Shown here in pieces: positions 23,494 through 32,773 of a stretch of DNA of 64,000 nt. Within the stretch, counting starts at the first letter, position 1; the number at the start of each line of letters is the position of its first letter. The translations under genes and the position numbers were made by a program. The notes under the pieces were generated by a model, which was given only the letters and a program-made list of their open reading frames with translations, ran no database searches and was not told the origin of the DNA. Source of the stretch: Akkermansia sp. (GTDB taxonomy: Bacteria > Verrucomicrobiota > Verrucomicrobiia > Verrucomicrobiales > Akkermansiaceae); assembly GCF_020860705.1 (NCBI RefSeq), contig NZ_JAJBTT010000034.1, positions 1 through 64,000 on the forward strand, read 5' to 3'.

Positions 23494-26061
23494 TCATTCT
23501 TTCCGGGAGGGAAAGGAAGACGGGATGTCCTGCGGCAGGCGCCTGCGCGGCAGCAGTTCCGTTCTGGTGAACAGGGCGTCCAGCACCACCAGGATGCAGG
23601 CGCCCCACAGCAGGAAGGGGCGCAGCTGAAGGTTTGTGGCGGGCCTGGGTTCCTGAAAGATGGAAGGGAGGTCTATCCGTTCCCTGCCTCCGGTGCGGTT
23701 TACCAGATCCAGAAAGGCCTCCCTGGCTGCGGGCGGCATGGTCCATTCAGGGTCGACCTGATGGTTGACGGGACCGAAGGGGATAACGCTGTTTCCAATG
23801 CGGACCGCACCCCGCGCCATGACGCCGTGCGGCAGGGGAAAGCTGCACTGGAAGACGCCCGGCTGTAAATGTTCCCAGACGCCGGCTTGTGTCCGGGAAC
23901 CTTCCTTTCCGGAGAAGTCCATGGAGATTTCCGGCATGCGTTCCGCCAGCCGGGGGGTGTTGTCGTCACTGTAGTAAAGCCGCACCCGGAGCCTGTCTCC
24001 CTCCGTATCCGCCCGTACGGAGTAGCCCTGCGGGGGATTTTGCCTGTTGAGCCAACGGGCCAGGGTTTGAATGAGGTCGCCGTAGCCGTTCCATTGCTGG
24101 ATGGAGTGGCCGTATTCCCCTCCCATGGCCAGCGTGACGGCGGCTGTCCGTCCCGCCCCCCGGTTCCAGAAGGATACGAGGGGGGCTTCATTCCCGTCTT
24201 CCGTCACGCAGGCCGCCGTGGCTCCGTCCCTTAAATAGCACAGGTTGTAGCCGTCTACGGCCGGGGGCCACGCGGGCTGGGCCGCCGCTATCTGGAGCCA
24301 TCCGGCCGTTCCATGAAGGGGGGTGCGTTCCCGGATGAAGGCGGAGCGCGCCACGCTGATGGTTTCCTGCGCAAAGATGTTGGGGATGTCTCCCGGACGG
24401 TCGCAGAAGAAGATGCGGCCCTGGCCCAGTTCCGCTATTTCCTTGAGCAGGGCGGCGTCTGAACTTTTTTCACTGCCCAGGGCGATGACGCTCACGGTAG
24501 TTCCCTCTTTCACCATTTCTTTCAGGGTCTCCCTGTAGTCGTCCGGTTCCTCGGAATCATCCGCGTCCGCAAAAAGAATCAGATGCCTGGTTCCGGCTAC
24601 GGAGCGCCGGAGTTCCCCCCAGCCCGCTTTAAGCCCTACTCCTATAAAGATGCCTCCGCCCATGGAGGCGATCCTGGAGACGCTGTTCAGCATTCGTTTC
24701 CGGTCGGCGCCCACGTTGCCCAGGCTGACGATGGTGTGCGGGGAGCTGTCTACGGCGTGGACGGAGATGAAGTCCTGCTCGGACAGGAGGGAAATGGTCT
24801 GGCACACTCCGGAGTTGGCCAGGTCCATTTTTGTCTTTCCCCCGGAGACGGAGGTGGCCATGGAGCCGGAACGGTCCAGAACGATGCTCATGGCGGTGAT
24901 GAGTTTCATTTTGTCCTTCTTCATTTCCATGGAGACGGGCAGCAGTTCGTCAATGGGGGAGGAGAAGTAGCCCCCGGAGCCGAAGCTTTGCCTGCCGCCG
25001 CACATGAGAAGTCCGCCGCCCTGCTCCCGCACGTAGTAGTCCAGGGCGTAGAGAAAGTCCGGGGACACGGAAGAGGCTGAAATGTTGTTGATGATGACCA
25101 GTCCGGCGCCGGCCAGGTGGCGCGCGTCCAGCTGGCGCAGGTTGGCGGGCCGCCGGACACGGAAGCCCTGCGCTTCCAGGAAGGGAGCCAGAGGGTCCCG
25201 GTCATAGCCGGAAATCAGCAGGATGTTGTTCCCTCCGGTCACTTCCATGAAGCTGACGGCATGGTTGTTTTCGGGAATGGGATCGTTCTGCGGAGTGATG
25301 GTCATTTCATAGGCAGAGCAGCCGGGATCGGTCAGGCGGTCCGTCAACCTCACGGTGGCTTTCCCGTTAACCAGAGTGGCCTCCCCCTTCAGAGGGGATC
25401 CTCCGTTTTTGCTGATTTCCCACGGAACCGTGACCGGCGGTCCGGGAGGGCCCGCCAGGACCGCCTCCAGAATAAAGGCTTCTCCGGGACGGATGCGGAC
25501 CGGAGTTTTGATTCGTTCAATGCGGACGTCCGTTTCCCTGTGGGTGGCGGCCAGCCGGTAGTCCACAGGAATTCGGGAGCGGACGAGCTGCTGTGGCGCA
25601 TGGTCCAGCGGCGTGGTGGGCCAGCCGTCCGTGATCATGAGGATGCGGTTGACTCTGTCCGGGTTCATTTGGGCCATGGTGTAGGCCAGCGCCTGTTCCA
25701 TGTCCGTTCCGGCGGTTCCTCCGGCAAAGACGGGGTCTCCATGCCCCTGAAGTACGGCGGACTGGGCAAAGTCCACCAGGCGGATGCGGTCTCCGGAATG
25801 CTTGTTCCGTTCCAGAATGGACTGGATTTCCTCCGCTCCGGAGGCTGGAATTCCTGCGGCGGAGTTGGATCTGTCAATCAGGACCCAGAGATCCATGCCG
25901 CTGCCTCCCTTGTTGAAGACAGGCTGTACCAGGGCCAGCAGAAGGCATGCCAGGAGCAGGAACCGGAGCGGGGAACCCAGGTGCAGGCGCCTGCATTTCC
26001 ATCCGGCTGCAAACAGCAGGGGAACCAGGAAAAACCATTCCGGGGAGGTAAACTGGATCAT
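23494..26061 (-). CDS. Membrane protein with two von Willebrand A domains and a GATase-like core
   Basis: 855 residues, last gene of the minus-strand MoxR operon. Two N-terminal helices (about 8-22, 30-48) precede a first vWA domain with LIDRSNS (61-67) and a second with VLDRSGSM around residue 400; both match D-x-S-x-S metal sites. Between them a glutamine-amidotransferase-like segment (ILLISGYDRDPLAPFLEAQG) is typical of BatA-linked proteins. A last helix is near 820. Such proteins sit in the inner membrane and are thought to act with MoxR ATPases. The gene overlaps the previous one by 4 bp (ATGA), indicating translational coupling. Confidence 0.88.
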   Translation of the reverse strand: MIQFTSPEWFFLVPLLFAAGWKCRRLHLGSPLRFLLLACLLLALVQPVFNKGGSGMDLWVLIDRSNSAAGIPASGAEEIQSILERNKHSGDRIRLVDFAQSAVLQGHGDPVFAGGTAGTDMEQALAYTMAQMNPDRVNRILMITDGWPTTPLDHAPQQLVRSRIPVDYRLAATHRETDVRIERIKTPVRIRPGEAFILEAVLAGPPGPPVTVPWEISKNGGSPLKGEATLVNGKATVRLTDRLTDPGCSAYEMTITPQNDPIPENNHAVSFMEVTGGNNILLISGYDRDPLAPFLEAQGFRVRRPANLRQLDARHLAGAGLVIINNISASSVSPDFLYALDYYVREQGGGLLMCGGRQSFGSGGYFSSPIDELLPVSMEMKKDKMKLITAMSIVLDRSGSMATSVSGGKTKMDLANSGVCQTISLLSEQDFISVHAVDSSPHTIVSLGNVGADRKRMLNSVSRIASMGGGIFIGVGLKAGWGELRRSVAGTRHLILFADADDSEEPDDYRETLKEMVKEGTTVSVIALGSEKSSDAALLKEIAELGQGRIFFCDRPGDIPNIFAQETISVARSAFIRERTPLHGTAGWLQIAAAQPAWPPAVDGYNLCYLRDGATAACVTEDGNEAPLVSFWNRGAGRTAAVTLAMGGEYGHSIQQWNGYGDLIQTLARWLNRQNPPQGYSVRADTEGDRLRVRLYYSDDNTPRLAERMPEISMDFSGKEGSRTQAGVWEHLQPGVFQCSFPLPHGVMARGAVRIGNSVIPFGPVNHQVDPEWTMPPAAREAFLDLVNRTGGRERIDLPSIFQEPRPATNLQLRPFLLWGACILVVLDALFTRTELLPRRRLPQDIPSSFPSRKE

Positions 26062-27785
26062 GGGCGCAGGGATTTGTCAGGGATGGAAGGCAGCCAGGAA
26101 ACGATCAGAGCCAGCATGGCCAGCGCCAGCCAGAGGAAGGCGAGCGGGTCATGCTTCATGTTCCGGAGCGTTTCCGCATGGGGCGGGGGAAGGCCGGTGT
26201 CAAAAGAAGAGCAATGGGAAAAGTCGCCCATCCGGGCGTCGGAAAACCAGACGGAGCCCTGGAATAGGGATGTTTTGCGTGGTCCCGGGGAAAGGATTTC
26301 CACATAACCCGCTTCTTCCGGAAGCCTGCCGGAGAAGATGGCCTCCCGGCGTTCTCCCCCCGGCATGGTCTGAATAAGTTTTCCGCCCGCAGGAATGGAT
26401 AGGAGAGTGCCCCCCGGAAGGTTGCCGTGACGCGTGCCGGGCTGCTGGTCCTGGATGGATTGCATGAATCTGCGGATCATGAGCAGAGGGGCCGGGATGC
26501 GTTCCGCATTGGATTTTTCCCAGGCCCAGTTGAGAAAAAGGCGGCCGTTTTCTTCCCATGCCAGGGGCGCTTCCCCCTGCCAGAGCAGGATGGAAGCTTT
26601 TTCTCCGGGAACCATGCTGCCGATGGAAGGCACGAGCAGACCGCTCCAGTTCAGGCCATCGGTCAGCGGATGCCGTTCCGCCGTGACGGTTCCGGAGGAA
26701 GGCCTGCCGCCGGCCGCCAGAATGATGACTGGTCCTCCCGGCTTCCGGTTGTTCCACGTTTTTTCCGTCAACAGACGGAGTGAAGTCGTGGAGGCCGCCG
26801 GGGCGGGGGTGAAGCCGGGAATGCCGTCCATGATTTTACGGAATGTTCCCGCAGCCGTTTCCGGCAGGTCCATGCTGACGGTGACGGGTTTGGGAACAGC
26901 CCGGACCAGCAGGAGCGTATCATCCCCAGGAAAGGCGTCCGGCGGGAGTCGGAGCATGGCTTTTCCGCATTCCGGGGGAAGGCTGTATTCGAATTCCGTG
27001 ACGGTTCCAGGATTCAGGTGAAGCGGCTGTCCGGAGGGAGGGCTACCGTTGTCCGCATGAATGGTGACAGTGGTTTGAACAGGGACGTAGCTGTTGTTTT
27101 TGACGGCGATCCTCCAGTGGGAAGAGCCGTTGCCTTCTACCGGAGTGATTCCTGCAAAGCCCACGTTATCCAGCGGTCTGCCCACCCCGCGTGCGGATTG
27201 ACCGGGAGGCACCCGGCGTGCGGTGGAGGTGACCAGCCGCGTGATGCCCGCAGGAGCGGCAATGGCCGCGGCCGTACGCAGGGCCGGAGCGGCATCATGC
27301 GTTCCTTCATGGGGATGCCACTTGTCCAGGGCCTGCAAAGCCTTGCGGGAGTCCATTCCACGGTAAAACGGCCTGCTGGAAGGAAGGCTGCCCATGAGGA
27401 TCCAGGTGGAGGGTATTCCGGATTGGCGGATGGCGTCCATGTCCCGGGAAACAGCGCGGATAGCTTCTTCGCGGAACGGGGCCATGTCCGCGGAATCGTC
27501 AAGGATGAAGACCACAGTCTGGCTGGCGTCCCTGCCGGGCCATACGGGAGCGGCCAGGACCCAGGTGAGCAGGAGGACGGCCAGAATTTGCATCCAGAAG
27601 GAGCGGGAGGTGCGCAGCCTGTCCCAGATGTTTCCTTCATGGGCTTCCGGAGACAGCGCTTCCAGCAGGAAGAGCGTGGCCGTAGGCTGCTCCTTCGTTT
27701 TGTGCTGAAGGAAATGGATGGCGATGATGAGGGGAATGGCCAGAAGAGCCCATAACGCGGCCGTATTGGTGAAATGGGGAATCAT
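26058..27785 (-). CDS. BatA-like membrane protein (aerotolerance N-terminal type)
   Basis: 575 residues. The N-terminus (LWALLAIPLIIAIHFLQHKT) and following ATLFLLEAL are the BatA/aerotolerance signature. A second helix is at about 65-85, then a vWA-like domain begins with VVFILDDSADM, where the metal site is only partly conserved. A final helix lies near 550-565. It overlaps the double-vWA gene by 4 bp and lies 27 bp after the DUF58 gene. Role inferred from context: envelope complex assembled or regulated by the MoxR ATPase. Confidence 0.85.
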   Translation of the reverse strand: MIPHFTNTAALWALLAIPLIIAIHFLQHKTKEQPTATLFLLEALSPEAHEGNIWDRLRTSRSFWMQILAVLLLTWVLAAPVWPGRDASQTVVFILDDSADMAPFREEAIRAVSRDMDAIRQSGIPSTWILMGSLPSSRPFYRGMDSRKALQALDKWHPHEGTHDAAPALRTAAAIAAPAGITRLVTSTARRVPPGQSARGVGRPLDNVGFAGITPVEGNGSSHWRIAVKNNSYVPVQTTVTIHADNGSPPSGQPLHLNPGTVTEFEYSLPPECGKAMLRLPPDAFPGDDTLLLVRAVPKPVTVSMDLPETAAGTFRKIMDGIPGFTPAPAASTTSLRLLTEKTWNNRKPGGPVIILAAGGRPSSGTVTAERHPLTDGLNWSGLLVPSIGSMVPGEKASILLWQGEAPLAWEENGRLFLNWAWEKSNAERIPAPLLMIRRFMQSIQDQQPGTRHGNLPGGTLLSIPAGGKLIQTMPGGERREAIFSGRLPEEAGYVEILSPGPRKTSLFQGSVWFSDARMGDFSHCSSFDTGLPPPHAETLRNMKHDPLAFLWLALAMLALIVSWLPSIPDKSLRP

Positions 27786-27812
27786 GGCGTAAGGAATGGG
27801 AAATGAAGCGGT

Positions 27813-28685
27813 TCAGGAGAGTTCTACGGCTCCCTGGCGGAGCGCTTCTCCGGACAGGGCTTCCGTCAGGCTTCCCGTGCAGGGGATGCGGGCAAAAACG
27901 GCCTGGTGGCGCAGGCAGGCTGCCGCCCATAATTCAAAGTGGGCTGCGTAGGCGCGGGCATACCGTTTGGACACGGAGGAAGTGACGAGCTGGCGGCGAA
28001 TGAAGCCTGACTCGCAGTTTTTAAGTTTTACGTTTCCGGCGGCATGGAGCACTGCTTCCTCCGCCAGGGTGGGGGTTAGAATGATGGACAGGCCTTTTTG
28101 AGCGGTCATGGAGCCCAGCAGGGCGTCCGGTTCTCCGGGGTAGAGCAGGTCGGAGATGAGGATTTTCATGCCGTTGGGCCGCCAGATGGAGATGGCGGGC
28201 ATGGATTCATCCGGCGGAAGGTTCCGGACCCTGGCGAGCCCTTGGCCGGAAAGGACGTCCGCGTTCTCCAGGGGGGAAATCCTGCGCCCCTTAACCGCAT
28301 GAAGCCGGACCTGGGCTCCCGTCCGGACGGCGGAGAGCAGGCAGAATCTGAGGAGGCTTTGTGTGCGAGCAGCGCGGGCCTCATGAAAGAACATGGATTC
28401 GGAAACGTCCACCACGACGTCGACGCGCGGGGAAAGTTCCGCCTGAAAGACTTTCATGGTCAGCTGCCCGGTTCTGGCATACGCCGCCCAGTGGATGTCG
28501 CGCGGATCATCTCCCCACTGGTAGGAACGGTTTCCCTGGAAGTCAATGGAACTTCCAGCTCCCATCCCCGTCCAGCTGCCTTGCGCGCCGCTCCAGGCGC
28601 GTCTGGAAAAAGGCAGGCGGAAGCGCCGTGCCGCCTGCTCGGAGTCCGTTTGGATTTCCTGATGGAATGGAGGGGAAAAGGGCAT
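27813..28685 (-). CDS. DUF58 domain protein
   Basis: 290 residues from ATG 28685 (MPFSPPFHQEIQTDSEQAAR). The longer frame upstream overlaps the ABC permease and is rejected. The DUF58 signature is clear: YQWGDDPRDIHWAAYARTGQ then LTMKVFQAE, followed by a vWA-like VVDVSESM. DUF58 proteins regularly accompany MoxR ATPases and vWA proteins, as here. No membrane helix is visible, so it is probably a cytoplasmic or peripheral member of the complex. Confidence 0.9.
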   Translation of the reverse strand: MPFSPPFHQEIQTDSEQAARRFRLPFSRRAWSGAQGSWTGMGAGSSIDFQGNRSYQWGDDPRDIHWAAYARTGQLTMKVFQAELSPRVDVVVDVSESMFFHEARAARTQSLLRFCLLSAVRTGAQVRLHAVKGRRISPLENADVLSGQGLARVRNLPPDESMPAISIWRPNGMKILISDLLYPGEPDALLGSMTAQKGLSIILTPTLAEEAVLHAAGNVKLKNCESGFIRRQLVTSSVSKRYARAYAAHFELWAAACLRHQAVFARIPCTGSLTEALSGEALRQGAVELS

Positions 28686-28719
28686 GCTGTCGCAAGGAAG
28701 AAAAGCGGCTGTGGATGGC

Positions 28720-30171
28720 TTATTTCCGTCCCTGGAGACCGGCTTCCGGTTCCGGAGGCGGTGAAGAAGCGGAGGCGTTTCGGCGCACGGCGAACCAGTA
28801 TTGGCTGGACAGGAACAGTGCCACCATCCCGGCAACCAGGTTAATCAGGCTGAGTAGGGAGAATTCGCTGAAGGGCGGCAGGGATTTCTCATTTATCAGT
28901 TCATATAAATACCCGCCGGGGATGATGGGAAGGGCGAGATGGATGGAATGCAATACGTTCAGCAGCAGGGAGAGGACGAGCCATATCAGGGCATAGGCCA
29001 GAAGGGTGTTGTTTTTCAGTTTTTTCCAGAGAGGTTTCAGGAGTATGGCTGGCATGACAAGGGCATACCAGATGCCGACCGTAAGGCAGAAGAGGAAGGG
29101 GAAGGAGTGGAATTTGAAAGTGCCCGTCATACGGTCAATCAAGTACAGGGCCAGCACTGACAGGATGCTGAGCAGCAGGGTAAAGAAGACGCCCCCCGGC
29201 AGTCCGGGGAGGAACAGGAATTGCTGGAGCCCGGAGAGCGGTTTGTTTTTTATTTGCTTTACATGGATGGGGAGAAGGTGCGCCGGGGCAGTCAGGTTGA
29301 CAATCATCAGGAAGGCTCCATAAAGCATCAGAAAGATGATTTGGACGCTCATCGTCTTTTGAATGAAGGAACTTGCATGCTCAAGGAAGGGAAGAGGGAT
29401 GATGAAGAGGATGAAGAAGGCCAGCAGAAGCTTCCTTAGGGGGGCGGCTGTATTCTGTGCGGCAGGGGAGAACCATTCCCTGGCCAGAAGAAGCAGGGAT
29501 GAGGTCATCAGGACCGCATCAACCAGAATGATGAAGGCCAGGAAAAGGCTTTCCCCCATCTCCTCCTGGAAGGAGATCAGGTCCATGGGGCTGATGGTTA
29601 TGGTCAGCACGCCCATACCCAGAAAGAAGAAGGCAATGATACGCAGAAGGGAGGGCATGGCGGAGGTCCAGAGGGTGTACGCGGTCAGAATGCCGGATCC
29701 CAGGTAAAGAAGGGCAAACAGGGCCATGTCCTGCACCAGGTCGATCTGGCCGTAGTAATACCGGATCAGGAAGAAAGGCAGGGAGATGAACATAATCAGC
29801 AGGGATTGGGCCATGAAGGATATCCATTTCCCCAGGACGATGCGGCCTGCGCTCTGCCTGGTGAGCAGCAGCAGTTCATTGTTTCTGGAGAGCAGTTCTT
29901 CCCTGGTGGAAGTGGATGCCCGAATCGGCATGATGAAAAGCAGGGTAACGATCATGGTACCCCAGAGGATGACCTGGCAGCCGTCCGGACTGATGAAGGG
30001 TTCTCCATCAAAGGGATTGACGATGAAGCTGAACAGAAAAAAGAAGGCCAGCAGGGTGGGAATCAGGCTGGTCAGCACGATGAACGCAGGCGTCCTGAGG
30101 CCCTGGCGCAGTTCCTTGACCAGGGCGGAGGGTACCCAGATGGGGAAATCCAGAGAGCGGGAGGTATTCAT
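28720..30171 (-). CDS. ABC transporter permease (ABC-2 type)
   Basis: 483 residues with roughly twelve hydrophobic helices. The N-terminal LVKELRQGLRTPAFIVLTSL is a common ABC-2 permease opening (short cytoplasmic amphipathic segment before helix 1). It overlaps the upstream ATPase gene by 4 bp, so the two are coupled and form one exporter. The substrate is unknown; the operon context suggests an envelope-directed function. Confidence 0.87.
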   Translation of the reverse strand: MNTSRSLDFPIWVPSALVKELRQGLRTPAFIVLTSLIPTLLAFFFLFSFIVNPFDGEPFISPDGCQVILWGTMIVTLLFIMPIRASTSTREELLSRNNELLLLTRQSAGRIVLGKWISFMAQSLLIMFISLPFFLIRYYYGQIDLVQDMALFALLYLGSGILTAYTLWTSAMPSLLRIIAFFFLGMGVLTITISPMDLISFQEEMGESLFLAFIILVDAVLMTSSLLLLAREWFSPAAQNTAAPLRKLLLAFFILFIIPLPFLEHASSFIQKTMSVQIIFLMLYGAFLMIVNLTAPAHLLPIHVKQIKNKPLSGLQQFLFLPGLPGGVFFTLLLSILSVLALYLIDRMTGTFKFHSFPFLFCLTVGIWYALVMPAILLKPLWKKLKNNTLLAYALIWLVLSLLLNVLHSIHLALPIIPGGYLYELINEKSLPPFSEFSLLSLINLVAGMVALFLSSQYWFAVRRNASASSPPPEPEAGLQGRK

Positions 30172-31157
30172 AAGACGGGGGAGGTTGGAGGTTCCGGGGT
30201 TAAGGGAGTCTCCTGGTCACGGCGGATGAGGATGTCTACAAAGGCTTCTTCCAGGCGGCGTTCACTGCGGTGGAAGTCAATTACGGGAAGATCCCTGCAT
30301 AGCTGGCGGAGCTCCGCAGCCACCGCTTCCGGCTCACAGGAGGAAAAAGTAGCCACCACCCCGTGCTGCTGCACGGAACGCACGTTCCAGCCCTGGTGAA
30401 GGTCCAGCCATTCTTCCAGGGGGGCGGTATTGTCTCCCGCCGTGCGGATTTCAAAGACATAGCCGGATTCCGTTTTCCGGTGCAGGAGGTCTTCCATGCC
30501 GCCGTCATGGACGATGGCTCCGGCGTCCATGAAGAGCAGGGAATCACACATCTCTCCCAGTTCCGAGAGAATGTGGGAGCTGATCAGCAGCGTTTTTCCG
30601 CGGGATTTGAGCAGATGGACCAGGTTCTTGAATTCAATGCGGGCTTTGGGGTCCAGTCCGGCCGCCGGTTCATCCAGAATAAGGAATTGCGCGTCGCTGA
30701 TCAGGGTGCGGGCCAGGCAGAGCCGCTGCGTCTGCCCCTTGGAGAGTTTGTTGATCATCTGGTCCTGGAGTCCGTCCAGTTCCGTAAAGTCAACCACTTC
30801 GTCCACGGCGTCCAGCAGCCGTTCCCTGGTGATGCCGTATGCCCTGGCGAAGAAATCCAGGTATTCCCGGACGCTGGTGTTTTTATAAGGGAAGAAGTAG
30901 TCCGGCATCCATCCGATCAGGGGGCGGACCTGTTCAGGATAGTCTACGGCGTTGATTCCGTTGATCAGGATTTGTCCGGAATCAGGCGTTTCCAGCGTAG
31001 CCAGCATGCGCATGGCAGTGGTTTTCCCGGCACCGTTGGCGCCAATCAGGCCGACTACCTGGCCCTGGCGGATGCAGAAGGAGGCATTATTGACGGCTTT
31101 CAGAGGACCGAATGATTTGGTCAGGCCGGAAACCTCCAGCAGAAATGGCGTGCTCAT
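30168..31157 (-). CDS. ABC transporter ATP-binding protein
   Basis: 329 residues. Walker A is GANGAGKTT (about 38-46), the signature loop is LSKGQTQRL and Walker B is FLILDEPAAGLD, followed by the H-loop SSHILSE. The C-terminal 90 residues are an extra domain usual in ABC-2 exporters of the CcmA/NatA type. It overlaps both neighbours by 4 bp, so it is translated together with the permease and the preceding membrane protein. Confidence 0.95.
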   Translation of the reverse strand: MSTPFLLEVSGLTKSFGPLKAVNNASFCIRQGQVVGLIGANGAGKTTAMRMLATLETPDSGQILINGINAVDYPEQVRPLIGWMPDYFFPYKNTSVREYLDFFARAYGITRERLLDAVDEVVDFTELDGLQDQMINKLSKGQTQRLCLARTLISDAQFLILDEPAAGLDPKARIEFKNLVHLLKSRGKTLLISSHILSELGEMCDSLLFMDAGAIVHDGGMEDLLHRKTESGYVFEIRTAGDNTAPLEEWLDLHQGWNVRSVQQHGVVATFSSCEPEAVAAELRQLCRDLPVIDFHRSERRLEEAFVDILIRRDQETPLTPEPPTSPVL

Positions 31158-32755
31158 GGTTGTTCGTGGGGCTGGGGTGTGGCGGAAACGGGACCGGATA
31201 CGGTGATCGTGGTTTTTTCCCAGGTGATGGAAGGCAGCGTGGAAATGGGACCAAGTTCCCCTTCCACCGGGTCCATGGTCGCCAGGAAGTGTTCCGGAAG
31301 AGGTTCGGACGGTTTCTCTACCGGGACGGACGGAAGTGCGTGCGTTCTCTGTCCGGGAGGCAACTGTTCAATGGTCCAGTATTTTCCGGAGGCGTCCTGG
31401 TAGGCAAGGTGACGCAGCGTCCCCGGGAAAGTGCTTTGGAACACGGGGGTTCCGTCCGGAAGCGTTTCCAGCAGGGTTAGCTCCGCCCTGGTGGCAACGG
31501 GCATGATGAGCTGGTGCTTGAGCGTGGAGCGGCTGGTAAACCAGTTTCCTCCGCACCATTCTCCCTGGCGCGTCGCATTTTTTATATCCTCTGTGTTCCG
31601 TGTTGATTTGCCTGTTCTTTCCAGCCTTGTTCCCGTGATGCCGGCATTTTCCGGCAGTTTGAATGAGTTGCTCAGAAGGACGGAGGTTTTGCAGATCTGG
31701 CTTTGAGTAATCAGGCCGGAATGGTCCTGCGGATTGATTTGGATAAGCACCTCCCGTTTTCCCGTGCCTCCCATTCCGTCTCCGATCAGGATGAGGAGGA
31801 ACAGCAGGATGGAAAATCCCAGGGAAATGGACGGAATCAGGAGGAAGAGCCTGTGGCGCTTGCCTGCGGGAGCCCATAGGAAAAGGCACATGGGACCGAC
31901 GAGCACGGCAAAAATGATCAGCACCAGCCCCAGCAGCGTGGACGGGGTGGAAAGAAAATAGGGAGCGGTGGCGGAGAGCGGTGGGTAACTGCCTCTCTTT
32001 ACATGGAGTTTGACAAATTCTTCCAGCTTCAGCTTTTTTTCCTTCTCCGGCAGCCCTTCCAGAGACGGCACGTGCAGGATGCGCCCATGGCCCAGCATCT
32101 GTGCGGAGACGGGCTGCCCCTTGTCACCGATCAGCCACAGGTTGCCGCCCCCCAGCACCCATTGGCGAATGGCTTTGCGGTGGGCTTCGTCGAAATAGGT
32201 TTGATAGGTTTTTTCCGGAATGATGAGGCAGCTCTGGCCTTCATACACCCTGTAGTCGGCAGGCCATTTCATCAGGTCACAGGGAGAGACGCCGGCATCG
32301 AAAGAAGAGGTGGATAACAGGTGCCAGTCCGCCGGAGTGTTTTCCTGGATGACGGCATAGAGGTCTTTGGTATCGGTATTTATATCAATGTAAAAGCTTC
32401 CTTCGCTGGATTCCTTTATTTCATAGAGGAGATTGTAGGAAACAGACGGATAAACGACCGCCTGAATGCTTTCCCCTGCGGGAATGAAGAAGGGATAGGT
32501 GTGGCTGTTGCCCTTCCCGCTTCCCCAGCTTTCCTTGAGTTCAAGGGTGGCGGTTCTGTCTGAGGAGGTTGTATTTTCCAGTTTTACCCGGAAAGGGACG
32601 CGGCAATTTTTCGCGCTGTAATCAAACGCTTTATCCAGGGTTGCAACAATGGGGGGCTTGGCAACGGGGCTTGCATGGAGTCCGGAACTGCTGAATGCAA
32701 GAAGCAGAAGAAGGCTGAGGAACAGCCATGAATGGGAGAGAGGCTGGCGGAACAT
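31154..32755 (-). CDS. Exported/membrane protein of the MoxR-ABC operon
   Basis: 533 residues with a signal peptide (about 1-28, ending SGLHAS). A large outside domain follows (about 30-265), containing KAIRQWVLGGGNLWLIGDKG, a GATase/GldG-like stretch. Two helices are at about 275-295 and 305-330, then a second soluble domain. The layout resembles auxiliary components of gliding-type ABC systems but I do not recognise a named family. It lies 18 bp after the MoxR gene and overlaps the ABC ATPase gene by 4 bp. Confidence 0.75.
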   Translation of the reverse strand: MFRQPLSHSWLFLSLLLLLAFSSSGLHASPVAKPPIVATLDKAFDYSAKNCRVPFRVKLENTTSSDRTATLELKESWGSGKGNSHTYPFFIPAGESIQAVVYPSVSYNLLYEIKESSEGSFYIDINTDTKDLYAVIQENTPADWHLLSTSSFDAGVSPCDLMKWPADYRVYEGQSCLIIPEKTYQTYFDEAHRKAIRQWVLGGGNLWLIGDKGQPVSAQMLGHGRILHVPSLEGLPEKEKKLKLEEFVKLHVKRGSYPPLSATAPYFLSTPSTLLGLVLIIFAVLVGPMCLFLWAPAGKRHRLFLLIPSISLGFSILLFLLILIGDGMGGTGKREVLIQINPQDHSGLITQSQICKTSVLLSNSFKLPENAGITGTRLERTGKSTRNTEDIKNATRQGEWCGGNWFTSRSTLKHQLIMPVATRAELTLLETLPDGTPVFQSTFPGTLRHLAYQDASGKYWTIEQLPPGQRTHALPSVPVEKPSEPLPEHFLATMDPVEGELGPISTLPSITWEKTTITVSGPVSATPQPHEQP

Positions 32756-32773
32756 GGGAGCAGGAGAGTTGGG

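Noticed and set aside
25117-26307. 396-codon plus-strand frame
   Set aside because: Antisense to the double-vWA and BatA-like genes, which carry clear motifs and are coupled by overlaps.
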